Position numbers and translations under genes: made by a program. Positions 45,800 through 54,417 of a stretch of 64,000 nucleotides of DNA are shown here, piece by piece. A model generated the notes under the pieces. That model saw nothing but the letters and a program-made list of their open reading frames with translations, ran no database searches and was not told the origin of the DNA. The stretch comes from CAZOZZ01 sp965247425 (GTDB lineage Bacteria; Acidobacteriota; Terriglobia; 20CM-2-55-15). The stretch covers positions 2,232,001-2,296,000 of the forward strand of contig OZ252023.1 in assembly GCA_965247425.1 (NCBI GenBank). Direction: 5' to 3'. How positions within the stretch are numbered: the first letter of the stretch is position 1; the number at the start of each line of letters is the position of its first letter.

Positions 45800-46423
45800 T
45801 CAATCCTCGACGAATTTCGATGTCGCTTTGCCAACGAGGATCTGAATCCCTTTTTGCAGGATGAACGGAGCCATGATGATCGCACCCAGGCCATCGCCCC
45901 ACCAGAGGTCCATTCTGGCATTCACAAGCAGGCTGATGAGAAGGACGAGCGAAAGGTAGGAATTGCCAAAAGTGAAGACTGCGGCGGCTTTCAATTCAGG
46001 GCTGTGCAATTCCATCGCCAGCGCTTTCATATACGAGCCAATGATCGGAATCATCAGCATAGACAGGGCAGCCAGACCGACCCCCAACAAGGACGGACCC
46101 GCTCTCTGGCCCTGCCACAGCATCCAAACCCCAAGCACCATCGACACCACGCCGACAGCCACGTACCCCCCTCCGGCCACACGGAAAAACGGAAGCTCCC
46201 CCAGCCCCGTCGTATCCGGATCATCGTAACGTCCGATTCTCTGCGTCAGAATCGTCTCCCTCCCCGCACACACCAACGCATCGAGACCGAAAGCCAGCAA
46301 CACCGGAGAACTCGTCGCAGACCACAACGCGATCCCCGCCACCGCCTGCAAAAGGTGAACAAACCCAGTAAGAGCCGAAAGGACAAGAGAATGTCGAATC
46401 CAGGTTTGTGTTTCTTCAGACAT
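45800..46423 (-). CDS. Cation-efflux-like membrane protein (CDF transmembrane part)
   Basis: Protein of 207 residues with about six membrane segments and no C-terminal cytoplasmic domain. The LLAFGLDALVCAGRETILTQRIG stretch (read in parts) corresponds to helix 2 of cation diffusion facilitators with its Asp, and DLWWGDGLGAIIMAPFILQKGI to helix 5-6. The second metal-site His/Asp pattern is only partly kept (ELHSPELKAAAVFTFGNSYLS). Zinc, iron or manganese export is possible; the weak metal site makes a degenerate relative equally likely. No metal-responsive operator is visible. The MITE lies 12 bp after its stop. Confidence 0.72.
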   Translation of the reverse strand: MSEETQTWIRHSLVLSALTGFVHLLQAVAGIALWSATSSPVLLAFGLDALVCAGRETILTQRIGRYDDPDTTGLGELPFFRVAGGGYVAVGVVSMVLGVWMLWQGQRAGPSLLGVGLAALSMLMIPIIGSYMKALAMELHSPELKAAAVFTFGNSYLSLVLLISLLVNARMDLWWGDGLGAIIMAPFILQKGIQILVGKATSKFVED

Positions 46424-46428
46424 GGCTT

Positions 46429-46579
46429 GGGGAAAGTGGTTAGTGGCCAGTGGTCAGTTGTTCTTCACCTGATTAGGCCGTCAGATTAGTGCAACGGAGA
46501 CGACAGTTTCGGCGGCCGCAAACGGGGCCAGGCAATTCCGACAACTGACCACTGACAACTGACCACTGACCACTTCCCC
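46429..46579. repeat. Inverted repeat of GTCAGTGGTCAGT type
   Basis: GGGGAAAGTGGTTAGTGGCC and following CAGTGGTCAGTTGT at the left have the complement ACAACTGACCACTG and ACCACTTCCCC at the right, with the unit ACTGACCACTGAC repeated. About 150 bp between two convergently spaced minus-strand genes. A MITE-like or REP-like element of unknown origin; it touches the proS stop codon. Confidence 0.7.
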
Positions 46580-48009
46580 TAATACGCCCGGCCAAACACG
46601 ACCCTCGCCTCCGACGCTTCCCCGCACGCGATACACTTCCCTGCTTCCTTCTCCTCGTCCTGAGGAATGCATCGGATCGTGGCTTTGGTGTCGGTCTTGA
46701 CCTTTTCCTCGCAGGCGGCCGATCCGCACCAGTGGCTCCAGAGGAAGCCGGCGTCTCCATCGAGGATCTCATTGAATCCAGAGTATTCGTCGACCCTGTA
46801 AGAACGCGTCTTCCGGAATGCCAGTGCGCGTTCGAACATGTCGGTCTGAATCGACTCCAACATTCCGTCGATGGTCCCGCGCAAGCCGTCCTGGGAAACG
46901 AAGCTCTTCTCTCCGGTGTCCCGGCGGGCCAGGACCACCTGGTTTTTCTCCAGGTCCTTGGGCCCGACTTCCATTCGGAGAGGCACACCCCTCTTTTCCC
47001 AGTGGTTGAATTTTCGTCCGGGGCTGTACTGCTCCCGGTCATCGACCTTAAAGCCGATGCCATCGAGGTCCCGGGTCATCCTCGAGACGTATTCCATCAC
47101 CAGCGCCTTCTGTTCCTCTTTGCGGAAGATCGGGACGATCGCAACCTGGGTCGTGGCCAGCTTCGGAGGAATAATGATCCCCTTGTCGTCGCCGTGAGCC
47201 ATGACCAGGGCGCCGACCATGCGCGTCGACACTCCCCAACTGGTCGCGTAGACGTATTCCAACGCCCCCGTCTCGTCCTGGAATTTCACGTCGAACGCCT
47301 TGGCGAAGTTCTGAGAAAGATGATGTGAAGTACCGGCCTGTAACGCCTTTCCATCCTGCATCATCGCTTCGATGGTGTACGTGTGGTGGGCGCCGGCAAA
47401 CTTCTCGCTCTCACTCTTCAAGCCGGCAATGACCGGCACCGCCATGTGGTCCTCGGCGAAGGTCTTGTAGATGTCGAGAATCGTCAGTGTTTCGCGCTCG
47501 GCCTCATCGTATGTCGCATGGGCCGTGTGGCCTTCCTGCCAGAGAAACTCGCTGGTTCGCAGGAACAGACGGGTCCGCATCTCCCAGCGCACGACATTCG
47601 CCCATTGATTAATGAGAAGCGGCAAATCCCTGTAGGACTGGATCCAGTTCCGGTATGCATGCCAGATGATCGTCTCCGATGTCGGCCGGACAACCAGCGG
47701 CTCCTCCAGCTTCGCACCGCCCGCATGCGTGACCATCGCCACTTCCGGTGCGAAGCCCTCCACGTGCTCGGCTTCTTTCTGGAGGAAACTTTCCGGTATG
47801 AACAGTGGGAAATATGCGTTCTCGTGCCCGGTCGCTTTGAACATGCCGTCCAGGGCCTGTTGCATTTTCTCCCAGATCGCATACCCGTTTGGGCGAATGA
47901 TCATGCAGCCCTTGACGGGCGCGTAATCGGCCAGTTCGGCGGCTGCGATCACGTCCCCGTACCAACGGGAATAATCGTCCTCGCGCTTTGTTATCTTGAC
48001 GTCAGCCAT
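46579..48009 (-). CDS. proS: Prolyl-tRNA synthetase, archaeal/eukaryote-type (ProS type 3)
   Basis: Charges tRNA-Pro. The protein is 476 residues from ATG 48009 (MADVKITKREDDYSRWYGDV); no bacterial-type editing insert is present, which marks the short type. Class II motifs are visible: PEVAMVTHAG region, VRPTSETIIWHAY with motif 2 TRLFLRTSEFLWQEGHTAHAT, and the anticodon-binding domain after residue 285. The C-terminal zinc-binding-like segment has SHWCGSAACEEK and KCIACGEA. Bacteria with this form are a minority spread over several phyla. It reads alone, with the IS copy 2 upstream. Confidence 0.95.
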   Translation of the reverse strand: MADVKITKREDDYSRWYGDVIAAAELADYAPVKGCMIIRPNGYAIWEKMQQALDGMFKATGHENAYFPLFIPESFLQKEAEHVEGFAPEVAMVTHAGGAKLEEPLVVRPTSETIIWHAYRNWIQSYRDLPLLINQWANVVRWEMRTRLFLRTSEFLWQEGHTAHATYDEAERETLTILDIYKTFAEDHMAVPVIAGLKSESEKFAGAHHTYTIEAMMQDGKALQAGTSHHLSQNFAKAFDVKFQDETGALEYVYATSWGVSTRMVGALVMAHGDDKGIIIPPKLATTQVAIVPIFRKEEQKALVMEYVSRMTRDLDGIGFKVDDREQYSPGRKFNHWEKRGVPLRMEVGPKDLEKNQVVLARRDTGEKSFVSQDGLRGTIDGMLESIQTDMFERALAFRKTRSYRVDEYSGFNEILDGDAGFLWSHWCGSAACEEKVKTDTKATIRCIPQDEEKEAGKCIACGEASEARVVFGRAY

Positions 48010-48186
48010 ATTTACTTTCGATTCCTTTGAGGATTCCGGCGGCGTCCGTGACCCCGCCCCCATTGCTCACCATTCGAACGGCGCTCCGGTGTTTCACCAG
48101 CAAGATGAGAAAACGGTTCATGATAGCACCGTCATGCGGCAATCGCCCCGCCGAGCCCACTTGTAAGGGCTCAAATCGGCAGCCAG

Positions 48187-48195
48187 CCAAACTGA
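48187..48195. repeat. 9-bp target duplication, left side of IS copy 2
   Basis: CCAAACTGA, repeated at 50105-50113. It is immediately outside the inverted repeats of IS copy 2. Confidence 0.95.
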
Positions 48196-48349
48196 CAGCC
48201 ATTTCGGAAGAGCAGCTCGGTCGAAGTTGAATGAGGCCCGGCCAGCGGGCATTTGAGTCGAATTCAAACCCATTGTTAAGGAAGTTCTATTTTCGCATTG
48301 TTGAAATCGATATGGTGTCGGCGGTATCTTGTGGTATATATACCGTCAG

Positions 48350-48736
48350 ATGAAGAAGAAAAAGATATGGCTTGAGTTGAATCAGGTAAAGGGAGCGGTT
48401 GCGTCGCGACTGCGACGGCGGAAGTACAGCCTGATCGAGCGCCATGAGATACCCGACGGTTTGCTGCCTGGCTCGGTGTCGATTAGTTACACCCGGTGCG
48501 GTAAGCCGACGTGCCGGTGTGTGTCGGGTGAAGGGCACCCATCCTGGTCCTGGACATTCATGATGGACGGGAAGAAGCATGTCGAACACGTTCCAGCTGC
48601 CATGGTTGAGGAGATTCAAAAGCGTGTCGGAGCGGGACGGGAGTTTCAGGATGCGATCCGGGAGGTGCTGACAGCGAACGCGAAGTTGTTGGTGCTGGAG
48701 CGCCAGCAACAACGTGAGAAGCGGAAGCGCCGGTGA
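48350..48736 (+). CDS. Accessory protein of IS copy 2 (DUF6788-like)
   Basis: Protein of 128 residues from ATG 48350, the same as the protein in copy 1 except Lys for Arg in QVKGAV. The Cys-rich patch SYTRCGKPTCRCVSGEGHP and the basic tail EKRKRR are intact. It overlaps the start of the frameshifted transposase by 4 bp. It is preceded by the palindrome GGTATATATACC at about 48332-48343. Still readable, so it could act with transposase supplied by copy 1. Confidence 0.8.
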   Translation: MKKKKIWLELNQVKGAVASRLRRRKYSLIERHEIPDGLLPGSVSISYTRCGKPTCRCVSGEGHPSWSWTFMMDGKKHVEHVPAAMVEEIQKRVGAGREFQDAIREVLTANAKLLVLERQQQREKRKRR

Positions 48737-49927
48737 AAGGTCCGTCGGCACGAGGGATACGACGGTACGCGCGAAAGTGTTTGCGGCTGAAGGGGTATTT
48801 GAATCACCCCGGAGATGGGCGGGTGCGACCGCAGATCGGAAGTGGGCATCTGATCTGGTCTCTGGTGATCGGGTATCTGCTGCGGGAATCGAGCTTCCTG
48901 GCCATCGAGTCGCTCGCACGATCCTCGGCGTGTCGGGCCTTGGGAATCGGACGCCGCTTTAGCGACGACACGCTGGGCTATTTTACCGAGAAGCTGAATC
49001 CGGAATTCACGCGCGGCGCGTTGACCACAGCCATCAAGCAGGCCAAGCGCAATAAAGCGTTCGACGATTGCCGATTCATCGGCCTGGCGCTGGACGGGAC
49101 AACCGTGGGGCGTGTCGGTGAGGCCGGGTGTCAGTGGTGTCGACCCCATCGCAACGCCGAGGGGGAGGTGACCACCTACTTACACCACGTCGTGATGGCC
49201 ACCATCGTGGGCACCGGGTTCACTTTACCGGTCGATGTGGAACCCTACGGTAGTGGGGATAGCGAATGGTCGGGGGGGGCAACGACTGCTTCGTCGGGTG
49301 GTGGGGCAGTTGGGGCCGCGTTTTGCCGATTATGTTGTTGTCGATGGGGGCTATGCGTCGGCTCCGTTCCTGCACTTGGCCGACGAGTTGGGATTGAAGA
49401 CCATCGTCCGTCTCAAAGCCAATCTTCCGAGCTTGTTCAACGCCGCCAAAAGCCGGTTTGCTTGTCAGCCGCCGTCCCGGGTTTTCAAGGATGGAGCCGA
49501 TCGGGTGGAAATCTGGGATGCAGACGACTTCGATCCCTGGGGCCGATTGAACTGGCCGACCGTGCGCGTGATCCGCTACCGGCAAGAGAAACCCGATGGA
49601 TCGGTGGTCGAAGCCTACTGGCTGACCAATTTCTCGATGAACCAAGTGGGAGCGCCCACTTTATTTCGCATGGCCAAGAGTCGTTGGGAAGTCGAAAACC
49701 AAGGTTTCAACGATGCCAAGAACCGTTATGGGATGGCCCATATCCCCCATCACCACGCCAACAGCTTGCTTCTCCACTGGCTCCTCATAAGCCTGGCTCT
49801 CACGATCGAACGTCTGTATCGATTGCGTCATTTGCATCGCGGGCGCCATCGCCCGCATACCTCCATCGAGCTTCTTCGTTTGCTTCGCCTCGCTCTGTCT
49901 GCCCCAACCCCAGCCGACTCCAGCTGA
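48733..49927 (+). pseudogene. DDE transposase of IS copy 2, frameshifted in a G run
   Basis: The frame starts at GTG 48733 as in copy 1 and is identical until the run of eight G at 49272-49279, where copy 1 has seven. From there the original frame continues unchanged in the next register to 49927 (GGQRLLRRVVGQLG through PTPADSS), while the actual frame reads an unrelated GGATTASSGGGA tail to 49932. The first Asp region (LALDGTTVG) remains upstream but the other catalytic residues (VDGGYA and WEVENQ) are out of frame. Either a true one-base insertion, slippage or a sequencing error. Confidence 0.9.
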
Positions 49928-50104
49928 ACTGACTCGTTTCCCTGGTCTCCACGCGCCTGCCTGACCCCAATCACCGGGCTGGACCCGCTACGGATACCTG
50001 TCTCTCGAAAATACCCCTCACTTCAAATTCCTCTCCCTCCTCGACCTTTTCCCTTCCAGAGCCCCTTCCAGACACTCCGTCCTCCCTGACTTCCGAAATG
50101 GCTG

Positions 50105-50113
50105 CCAAACTGA
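50105..50113. repeat. 9-bp target duplication, right side of IS copy 2
   Basis: CCAAACTGA, identical to 48187-48195. Confidence 0.95.
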
Positions 50114-50214
50114 CAATCCGATTGACAAGAGCAGTCAACTGCAATAATATGAGCGGTTTGGCAACAAGTGACAACTGTAAACCCCCGATCCTCGAAGTCC
50201 GTCAAGAGGCAATC

Positions 50215-51861
50215 ATGGCCAAAGATCTGGTTAAAGATTCCAAAGTCGAAAAATCGCGCTTGAAGCAATCGAAAGAACGACCGGGGCCGTTCACTACGGT
50301 TTCTGGCGTCGAGATCAACAGGCTCTACGGGCCGGACGATCTCGAGGGCGTCGATCTCGATCGCGAATTGGGACAACCGGGACATCCTCCATACACACGG
50401 GGAATCTATCCGAACATGTATCGGGGCCGTCTCTGGACGATGCGGCAGTTCAGCGGGTTCGGCACCGCCGACGATACGAACAAGCGTTTTCACTACCTCC
50501 TCGAAAACGGGCAGACGGGTCTTTCGGTCGCATTTCACCTGCCCACCCTGATGGGTTACGACTCCGACCATCCGATGTCGGAAGGCGAGGTGGGAAAGTG
50601 CGGCGTCGCAATCGACTCGCTCGAAGATATGGAGACCCTGTTTGAAGGGATTCCGCTTGAACAGATCACGACGTCGATGACGACCAACGCACCTGCACCG
50701 ATCCTCTGGGCCATGTACCTGGTCGTGGCCGAAAAGCAGGGTGCCGACTGGAACAAGCTGGGCGGAACGATCCAGAATGATCTGCTCAAAGAGTACATCG
50801 CGCAAAAAACGTACATCTTCCCACCCCGGCCATCGATGAAACTGATCATCGATACGTTCGAGTTCGGGACCCGACACGTTCCCCGCTGGAACACGATTTC
50901 GATCAGTGGATATCACATCAGGGAGGCAGGATCGACGGCACTGCAGGAATTGGCCTTCACGCTCTACGACGGTGTGGAATACGTCGAATGGGCCCGCCGC
51001 GCCGGCCTGGACATTGACGAATTCGCACCGCGGCTTTCGTTCTTTTTCAACGCACACAACGACCTGTTTGAAGAAGTGGCCAAGTATCGGGCAGCGAGGA
51101 AAATCTGGCACAAGATCATGACCGAACGTTTCGGAGCCAGGAATCCGAAGTCGGCGATCCTGCGCTTTCATACACAGACTGCCGGCTGTTCGCTGACGGC
51201 GCAGCAGCCCTACAACAACGTCGTCCGCACAACCATCCAGGCGCTGGCCGGAGTCCTGGGCGGAACGCAATCCCTCCACACCAATTCGCTGGATGAAACG
51301 CTCGCCTTGCCGACCGAACACGCCGCACGCATCGCGCTGCGGACACAACAGATCATCGCTCACGAAAGCGGCATCACGAACACCGTGGACCCGCTCGGCG
51401 GCTCGTACTTCGTCGAAAAGCTGACGCTGGACATGGAGAAGGGATGTTGGGAATATTTCGAGAGGCTCGATGAAATGGGTGGCATGGTGGCCGCCATCGA
51501 GAAGGGCTTCCCGCAGCGGGAGGTCCAGGAGTCTGCATACCAGTACCAGAAAGCGATCGAGCGCAAGGAAAAGATTGTCGTCGGTGTCAACGAGTTCGAG
51601 GTCGAGAACGAGCCCCCCCTCGATGTCCTGCTCATCGACGAGTCGGTTGCCGAAAAGCAGGTCGCCCAGCTCAGGAAATTGCGGGAGTCACGAGACAACG
51701 TACGGGTACGGACAACGCTCGAGGCACTCGGGCAGGCGGCACGGAACGACGCGGCCATGATGCCTCCGATTCTCGACTGCGTGCGCGCCTATGCCACGCT
51801 GGGCGAAATGTGCGACACCCTGCGTGAAGTCTACGGCGTCTACGAAGAATCCGGATTCTAA
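50215..51861 (+). CDS. icmA: B12-dependent acyl-CoA mutase large subunit, isobutyryl-CoA-mutase-like
   Basis: Protein of 548 residues from ATG 50215 (the open frame begins inside the IS end). Carbon-skeleton mutase that needs adenosylcobalamin and a separate B12-binding subunit, here the next gene; IcmA/IcmB in Streptomyces has the same split, while most methylmalonyl-CoA mutases carry the B12 domain in one chain. Substrate residues support this: Phe79 in WTMRQFSGFG replaces the Tyr89, and Gln197 in EYIAQKTYIF replaces the Arg207, that hold the methylmalonyl carboxylate. Catalytic SGYH and Gln187 are kept. Isobutyryl/butyryl-CoA is the first guess; isovaleryl/pivalyl-CoA cannot be excluded. 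Confidence 0.8.
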   Translation: MAKDLVKDSKVEKSRLKQSKERPGPFTTVSGVEINRLYGPDDLEGVDLDRELGQPGHPPYTRGIYPNMYRGRLWTMRQFSGFGTADDTNKRFHYLLENGQTGLSVAFHLPTLMGYDSDHPMSEGEVGKCGVAIDSLEDMETLFEGIPLEQITTSMTTNAPAPILWAMYLVVAEKQGADWNKLGGTIQNDLLKEYIAQKTYIFPPRPSMKLIIDTFEFGTRHVPRWNTISISGYHIREAGSTALQELAFTLYDGVEYVEWARRAGLDIDEFAPRLSFFFNAHNDLFEEVAKYRAARKIWHKIMTERFGARNPKSAILRFHTQTAGCSLTAQQPYNNVVRTTIQALAGVLGGTQSLHTNSLDETLALPTEHAARIALRTQQIIAHESGITNTVDPLGGSYFVEKLTLDMEKGCWEYFERLDEMGGMVAAIEKGFPQREVQESAYQYQKAIERKEKIVVGVNEFEVENEPPLDVLLIDESVAEKQVAQLRKLRESRDNVRVRTTLEALGQAARNDAAMMPPILDCVRAYATLGEMCDTLREVYGVYEESGF

Positions 51862-52260
51862 ATGGAACAGAAGATACGTGTCCTCGTCGCCAAACCGGGC
51901 CTGGACGGCCATGACCGGGGAGCCAAGGTCATCGCCCGCGCCTTCAGGGACGCCGGATTTGAGGTGATCTATACCGGACTTCGCCAGACACCGGAACAGG
52001 TCGTCACCGCCGCCCTGCAGGAGGACGTGGACGTCATCGGTCTTTCGGTGCTTTCTGGAGCCCACATGACCCTGTGTCCGCGGATAATGGACCTGGTTCG
52101 CAAGGAAAAACTGGACGATGTGCTCGTTGTCATCGGCGGCATCATTCCGGACGAAGACAACAAGAAGCTGAAAGACGATGGTGTCCACGCGATCTTCCCG
52201 CCCGGGACGTCGACCGAAGACATCGTGAACTACATCCGCGCGAACGTACGCCGGCGGTGA
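51862..52260 (+). CDS. icmB: B12-binding small subunit of the acyl-CoA mutase
   Basis: Protein of 132 residues, the size of IcmB (about 136). It has the base-off cobalamin motif DGHDRG (15-20) in VLVAKPGLDGHDRGAKVIAR, then the VIGLSVLSGAH and VVIGGIIPDED stretches that form the rest of the cobalamin pocket. It should bind adenosylcobalamin and join the large subunit next door; its start codon abuts the stop of that gene. It overlaps the crotonase gene by 4 bp. No GTPase chaperone (MeaB) is in the window. Confidence 0.9.
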   Translation: MEQKIRVLVAKPGLDGHDRGAKVIARAFRDAGFEVIYTGLRQTPEQVVTAALQEDVDVIGLSVLSGAHMTLCPRIMDLVRKEKLDDVLVVIGGIIPDEDNKKLKDDGVHAIFPPGTSTEDIVNYIRANVRRR

Positions 52261-52817
52261 GAGCCTTCCGGTTCATCCGCTCCCGGCTCAAAGACGATGC
52301 CGTCACGATCACGCTTCTCGGACACGTTCTGAGGGTCGAAGTCCTCGAAGAATTGAACCTGGCGATCGATCAGAATTCGACTCTCATCGTGATCACCGGC
52401 CGCAACGGATATTTTGCGGCAGGTGCGGACATCCGGGAATTGAACGCGCTCGAAGGCCCCGCGGCTCATTCATACGCGAGGCGAGGACAACGACTGTTCG
52501 ACAAGCTGGCGGCGTTGGACGCCCGGACGGTTGCCGCGGTGGATGGGTTTTGTCTTGGCGGCGGGCTGGACCTGGCGCTGGCCTGCAAGTTCCGCTACGC
52601 CACGGCCCGATCCCTGTTCGCCCACCCTGGAGGCAGAATCGGAATTCTGACCGGATGGGGTGGAACCGGGCGACTCCCGGATCGTGTGGGCAGGGGCAGG
52701 GCGCTTGAGATGATGGTCGCGGGTCGGCGGGTGAATGCCCAGACCGCCGCTGAATGGGGCTTGATTGACAAGGTCGTCGACAACCCGTTGGAAGTTGCAT
52801 TGAGTCTGAACCCATGA
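52257..52817 (+). CDS. Short crotonase-like protein, catalytic glutamates absent
   Basis: Protein of 186 residues from GTG 52257, overlapping the small subunit stop; about 70 residues shorter than normal crotonases at the C-terminus. The CoA-binding turn GRNGYFAAGADIREL and the GGGLDLALACKFRYA helix are present. At the position of rat hydratase Glu144 it has Asp (GGGLD), and at Glu164 it has Gly (AHPGGRIGI), so it should not hydrate enoyl-CoA in the usual way. It may be a hydrolase, a decarboxylase-like enzyme or a non-enzymatic partner. It overlaps the next gene by 4 bp. Confidence 0.75.
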   Translation: MRAFRFIRSRLKDDAVTITLLGHVLRVEVLEELNLAIDQNSTLIVITGRNGYFAAGADIRELNALEGPAAHSYARRGQRLFDKLAALDARTVAAVDGFCLGGGLDLALACKFRYATARSLFAHPGGRIGILTGWGGTGRLPDRVGRGRALEMMVAGRRVNAQTAAEWGLIDKVVDNPLEVALSLNP

Positions 52818-54394
52818 CGAATCCGGAATTCGAATCGAATCGCCAGACAATGGAAGCGCTTGTCGGGGAGCTGGGTGACAAGCTCGCCACAGTCAAGAAG
52901 GGCGGGAGCGAAGCGTCGGTGGAGCGTCATCGCAGTCGCGGCAAAATGTTCGTTCGCGACCGCGTCGATGTGCTGGTGGATCCCGGCACACCGTTTCTCG
53001 AGTTCAGTGCCCTGGCGGCAAACGGCATGTACAACGACGCGGCGCCCAGTGCCGGTGTGATCACGGGAATCGGGACGGTTCACGGGCACGAGGCCGTCAT
53101 TATTGCCAACGACGCGACCGTCAAGGGCGGCACGTACCTGCCGATGACCGTCAAGAAGCACTTGCGGGCCCAGGAGATAGCGCTCGAAAACCATCTGCCC
53201 TGCATCTATCTGGTCGATTCGGGCGGCGCGTTTCTGCCGCTGCAAGCGGAGGTCTTTCCGGACAGGGACCACTTCGGACGTATCTTCTACAACCAGGCAC
53301 GCATGTCGGGAGAAGACATTTACCAGGTCGCGGCAGTACTCGGTTCGTGCACGGCAGGTGGCGCCTACGTGCCCGCAATGAGTGATGAAGCCATCATCGT
53401 CGGCAAACAGGGGACGATCTTCCTGGGCGGACCGCCCCTGGTTAAAGCTGCGACCGGAGAAGAAGTGACCAGCGAAGAACTGGGTGGCGCCGACGTTCAC
53501 TGCCGTGTCTCCGGCGTCACCGATCACTATGCCCAGGACGACGGTGACGCTCTCAGAATCGTGCGCGAAGTCTTTAAGTCCATGCCCCGTACCGAAAAGC
53601 GTCCGCTGCAGGTCGCCGAGCCCGAAGATCCCCATCACGACCCTGGCGACATTTACGATGTCATCCCTGCCGATCCGAAACGTACCTACGACGTTCGCGA
53701 CGTGATCCATCGCATCGTGGACGCCAGCTGGTTCCACGAGTTCAAGGCCCTTTACGGGCAGACGCTGGTTTGCGGTTTCGCCCGTATCTGGGGGTACCCG
53801 GTCGGGATCATCGCAAACAACGGTGTCCTCTTCTCCGAAAGCGCATTGAAGGCCACACATTTCATTGAGCTCTGCTCCCAGCGCCGGGTCCCTCTGGTGT
53901 TCCTCCAGAACATCACCGGTTTCATGGTCGGAAGACAGTACGAGCGGGGTGGCATCGCCAAGGACGGCGCAAAGATGGTGAACGCGGTCGCGAACGCCGC
54001 GGTTCCAAAGTTTACTGTGATCATCGGTGGATCCTACGGCGCCGGCAACTACGGCATGTGTGGCCGCGCCTATGCACCCCGGCAACTATGGATGTGGCCC
54101 AACGCCCGAATCTCAGTCATGGGAGGGGACCAGGCCGCCAACGTCCTGCTGCAGGTCAAACTGGACCGGATGCGCGCCGACGGTGAAGATATGACCGAGG
54201 ACGAACAAGCTGAGTTCATGCGGCCGACTCTCGAAAAGTATGAACGCGAAGGCAACGCCTACTACAGCACAGCGAGAATCTGGGACGACGGCGTGATAGA
54301 TCCTGCCGACACCCGCATGGTTCTGGCCCTGGGAATTTCCGCCGCGATGAACAAGACTTCGGCTGAAACCAGGTTCGGCGTCTTCCGGATGTAA
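52814..54394 (+). CDS. liuB: Methylcrotonyl-CoA carboxylase beta (carboxyltransferase) subunit
   Basis: Carboxyltransferase half of methylcrotonyl-CoA carboxylase, which turns 3-methylcrotonyl-CoA into 3-methylglutaconyl-CoA. The protein is 526 residues, normal for MCC-beta. The FPDRDHFGRIFYNQARMS stretch is characteristic of MCC-beta, as are the oxyanion segments SCTAGGAYVPAMSDE and GGSYGAGNYGMCGRAY and the ATGEEVTSEELGGADVH segment. It overlaps the crotonase-like gene by 4 bp. The biotin subunits are encoded two genes downstream, split into two proteins. Confidence 0.93.
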   Translation: MTNPEFESNRQTMEALVGELGDKLATVKKGGSEASVERHRSRGKMFVRDRVDVLVDPGTPFLEFSALAANGMYNDAAPSAGVITGIGTVHGHEAVIIANDATVKGGTYLPMTVKKHLRAQEIALENHLPCIYLVDSGGAFLPLQAEVFPDRDHFGRIFYNQARMSGEDIYQVAAVLGSCTAGGAYVPAMSDEAIIVGKQGTIFLGGPPLVKAATGEEVTSEELGGADVHCRVSGVTDHYAQDDGDALRIVREVFKSMPRTEKRPLQVAEPEDPHHDPGDIYDVIPADPKRTYDVRDVIHRIVDASWFHEFKALYGQTLVCGFARIWGYPVGIIANNGVLFSESALKATHFIELCSQRRVPLVFLQNITGFMVGRQYERGGIAKDGAKMVNAVANAAVPKFTVIIGGSYGAGNYGMCGRAYAPRQLWMWPNARISVMGGDQAANVLLQVKLDRMRADGEDMTEDEQAEFMRPTLEKYEREGNAYYSTARIWDDGVIDPADTRMVLALGISAAMNKTSAETRFGVFRM

Positions 54395-54417
54395 GCGAAT
54401 CAAAAGATTTAGTTGGA

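Larger units (their letters stand above)
48196..50104 (+). mobile_element. Insertion sequence copy 2, 1909 bp, opposite orientation to copy 1
   Basis: Same ends (CAGCCATTTCGGAAG and complement) and same two genes as the 7925-9832 copy. Differences I can see: one extra G in a G run and a Lys for Arg in the small protein. It lies between proS (minus) and the mutase operon (plus), 110 bp upstream of the latter. Confidence 0.95.

Noticed and set aside
46429..46579. CRISPR array
   Set aside because: The GTCAGTGG units are few, unevenly spaced and partly inverted, with no spacers of equal length and no cas genes.
50215..51861. Calling this gene methylmalonyl-CoA mutase
   Set aside because: Phe79 and Gln197 replace the Tyr and Arg that bind the carboxylate; the split with a small B12 subunit also fits isobutyryl-CoA mutase better.
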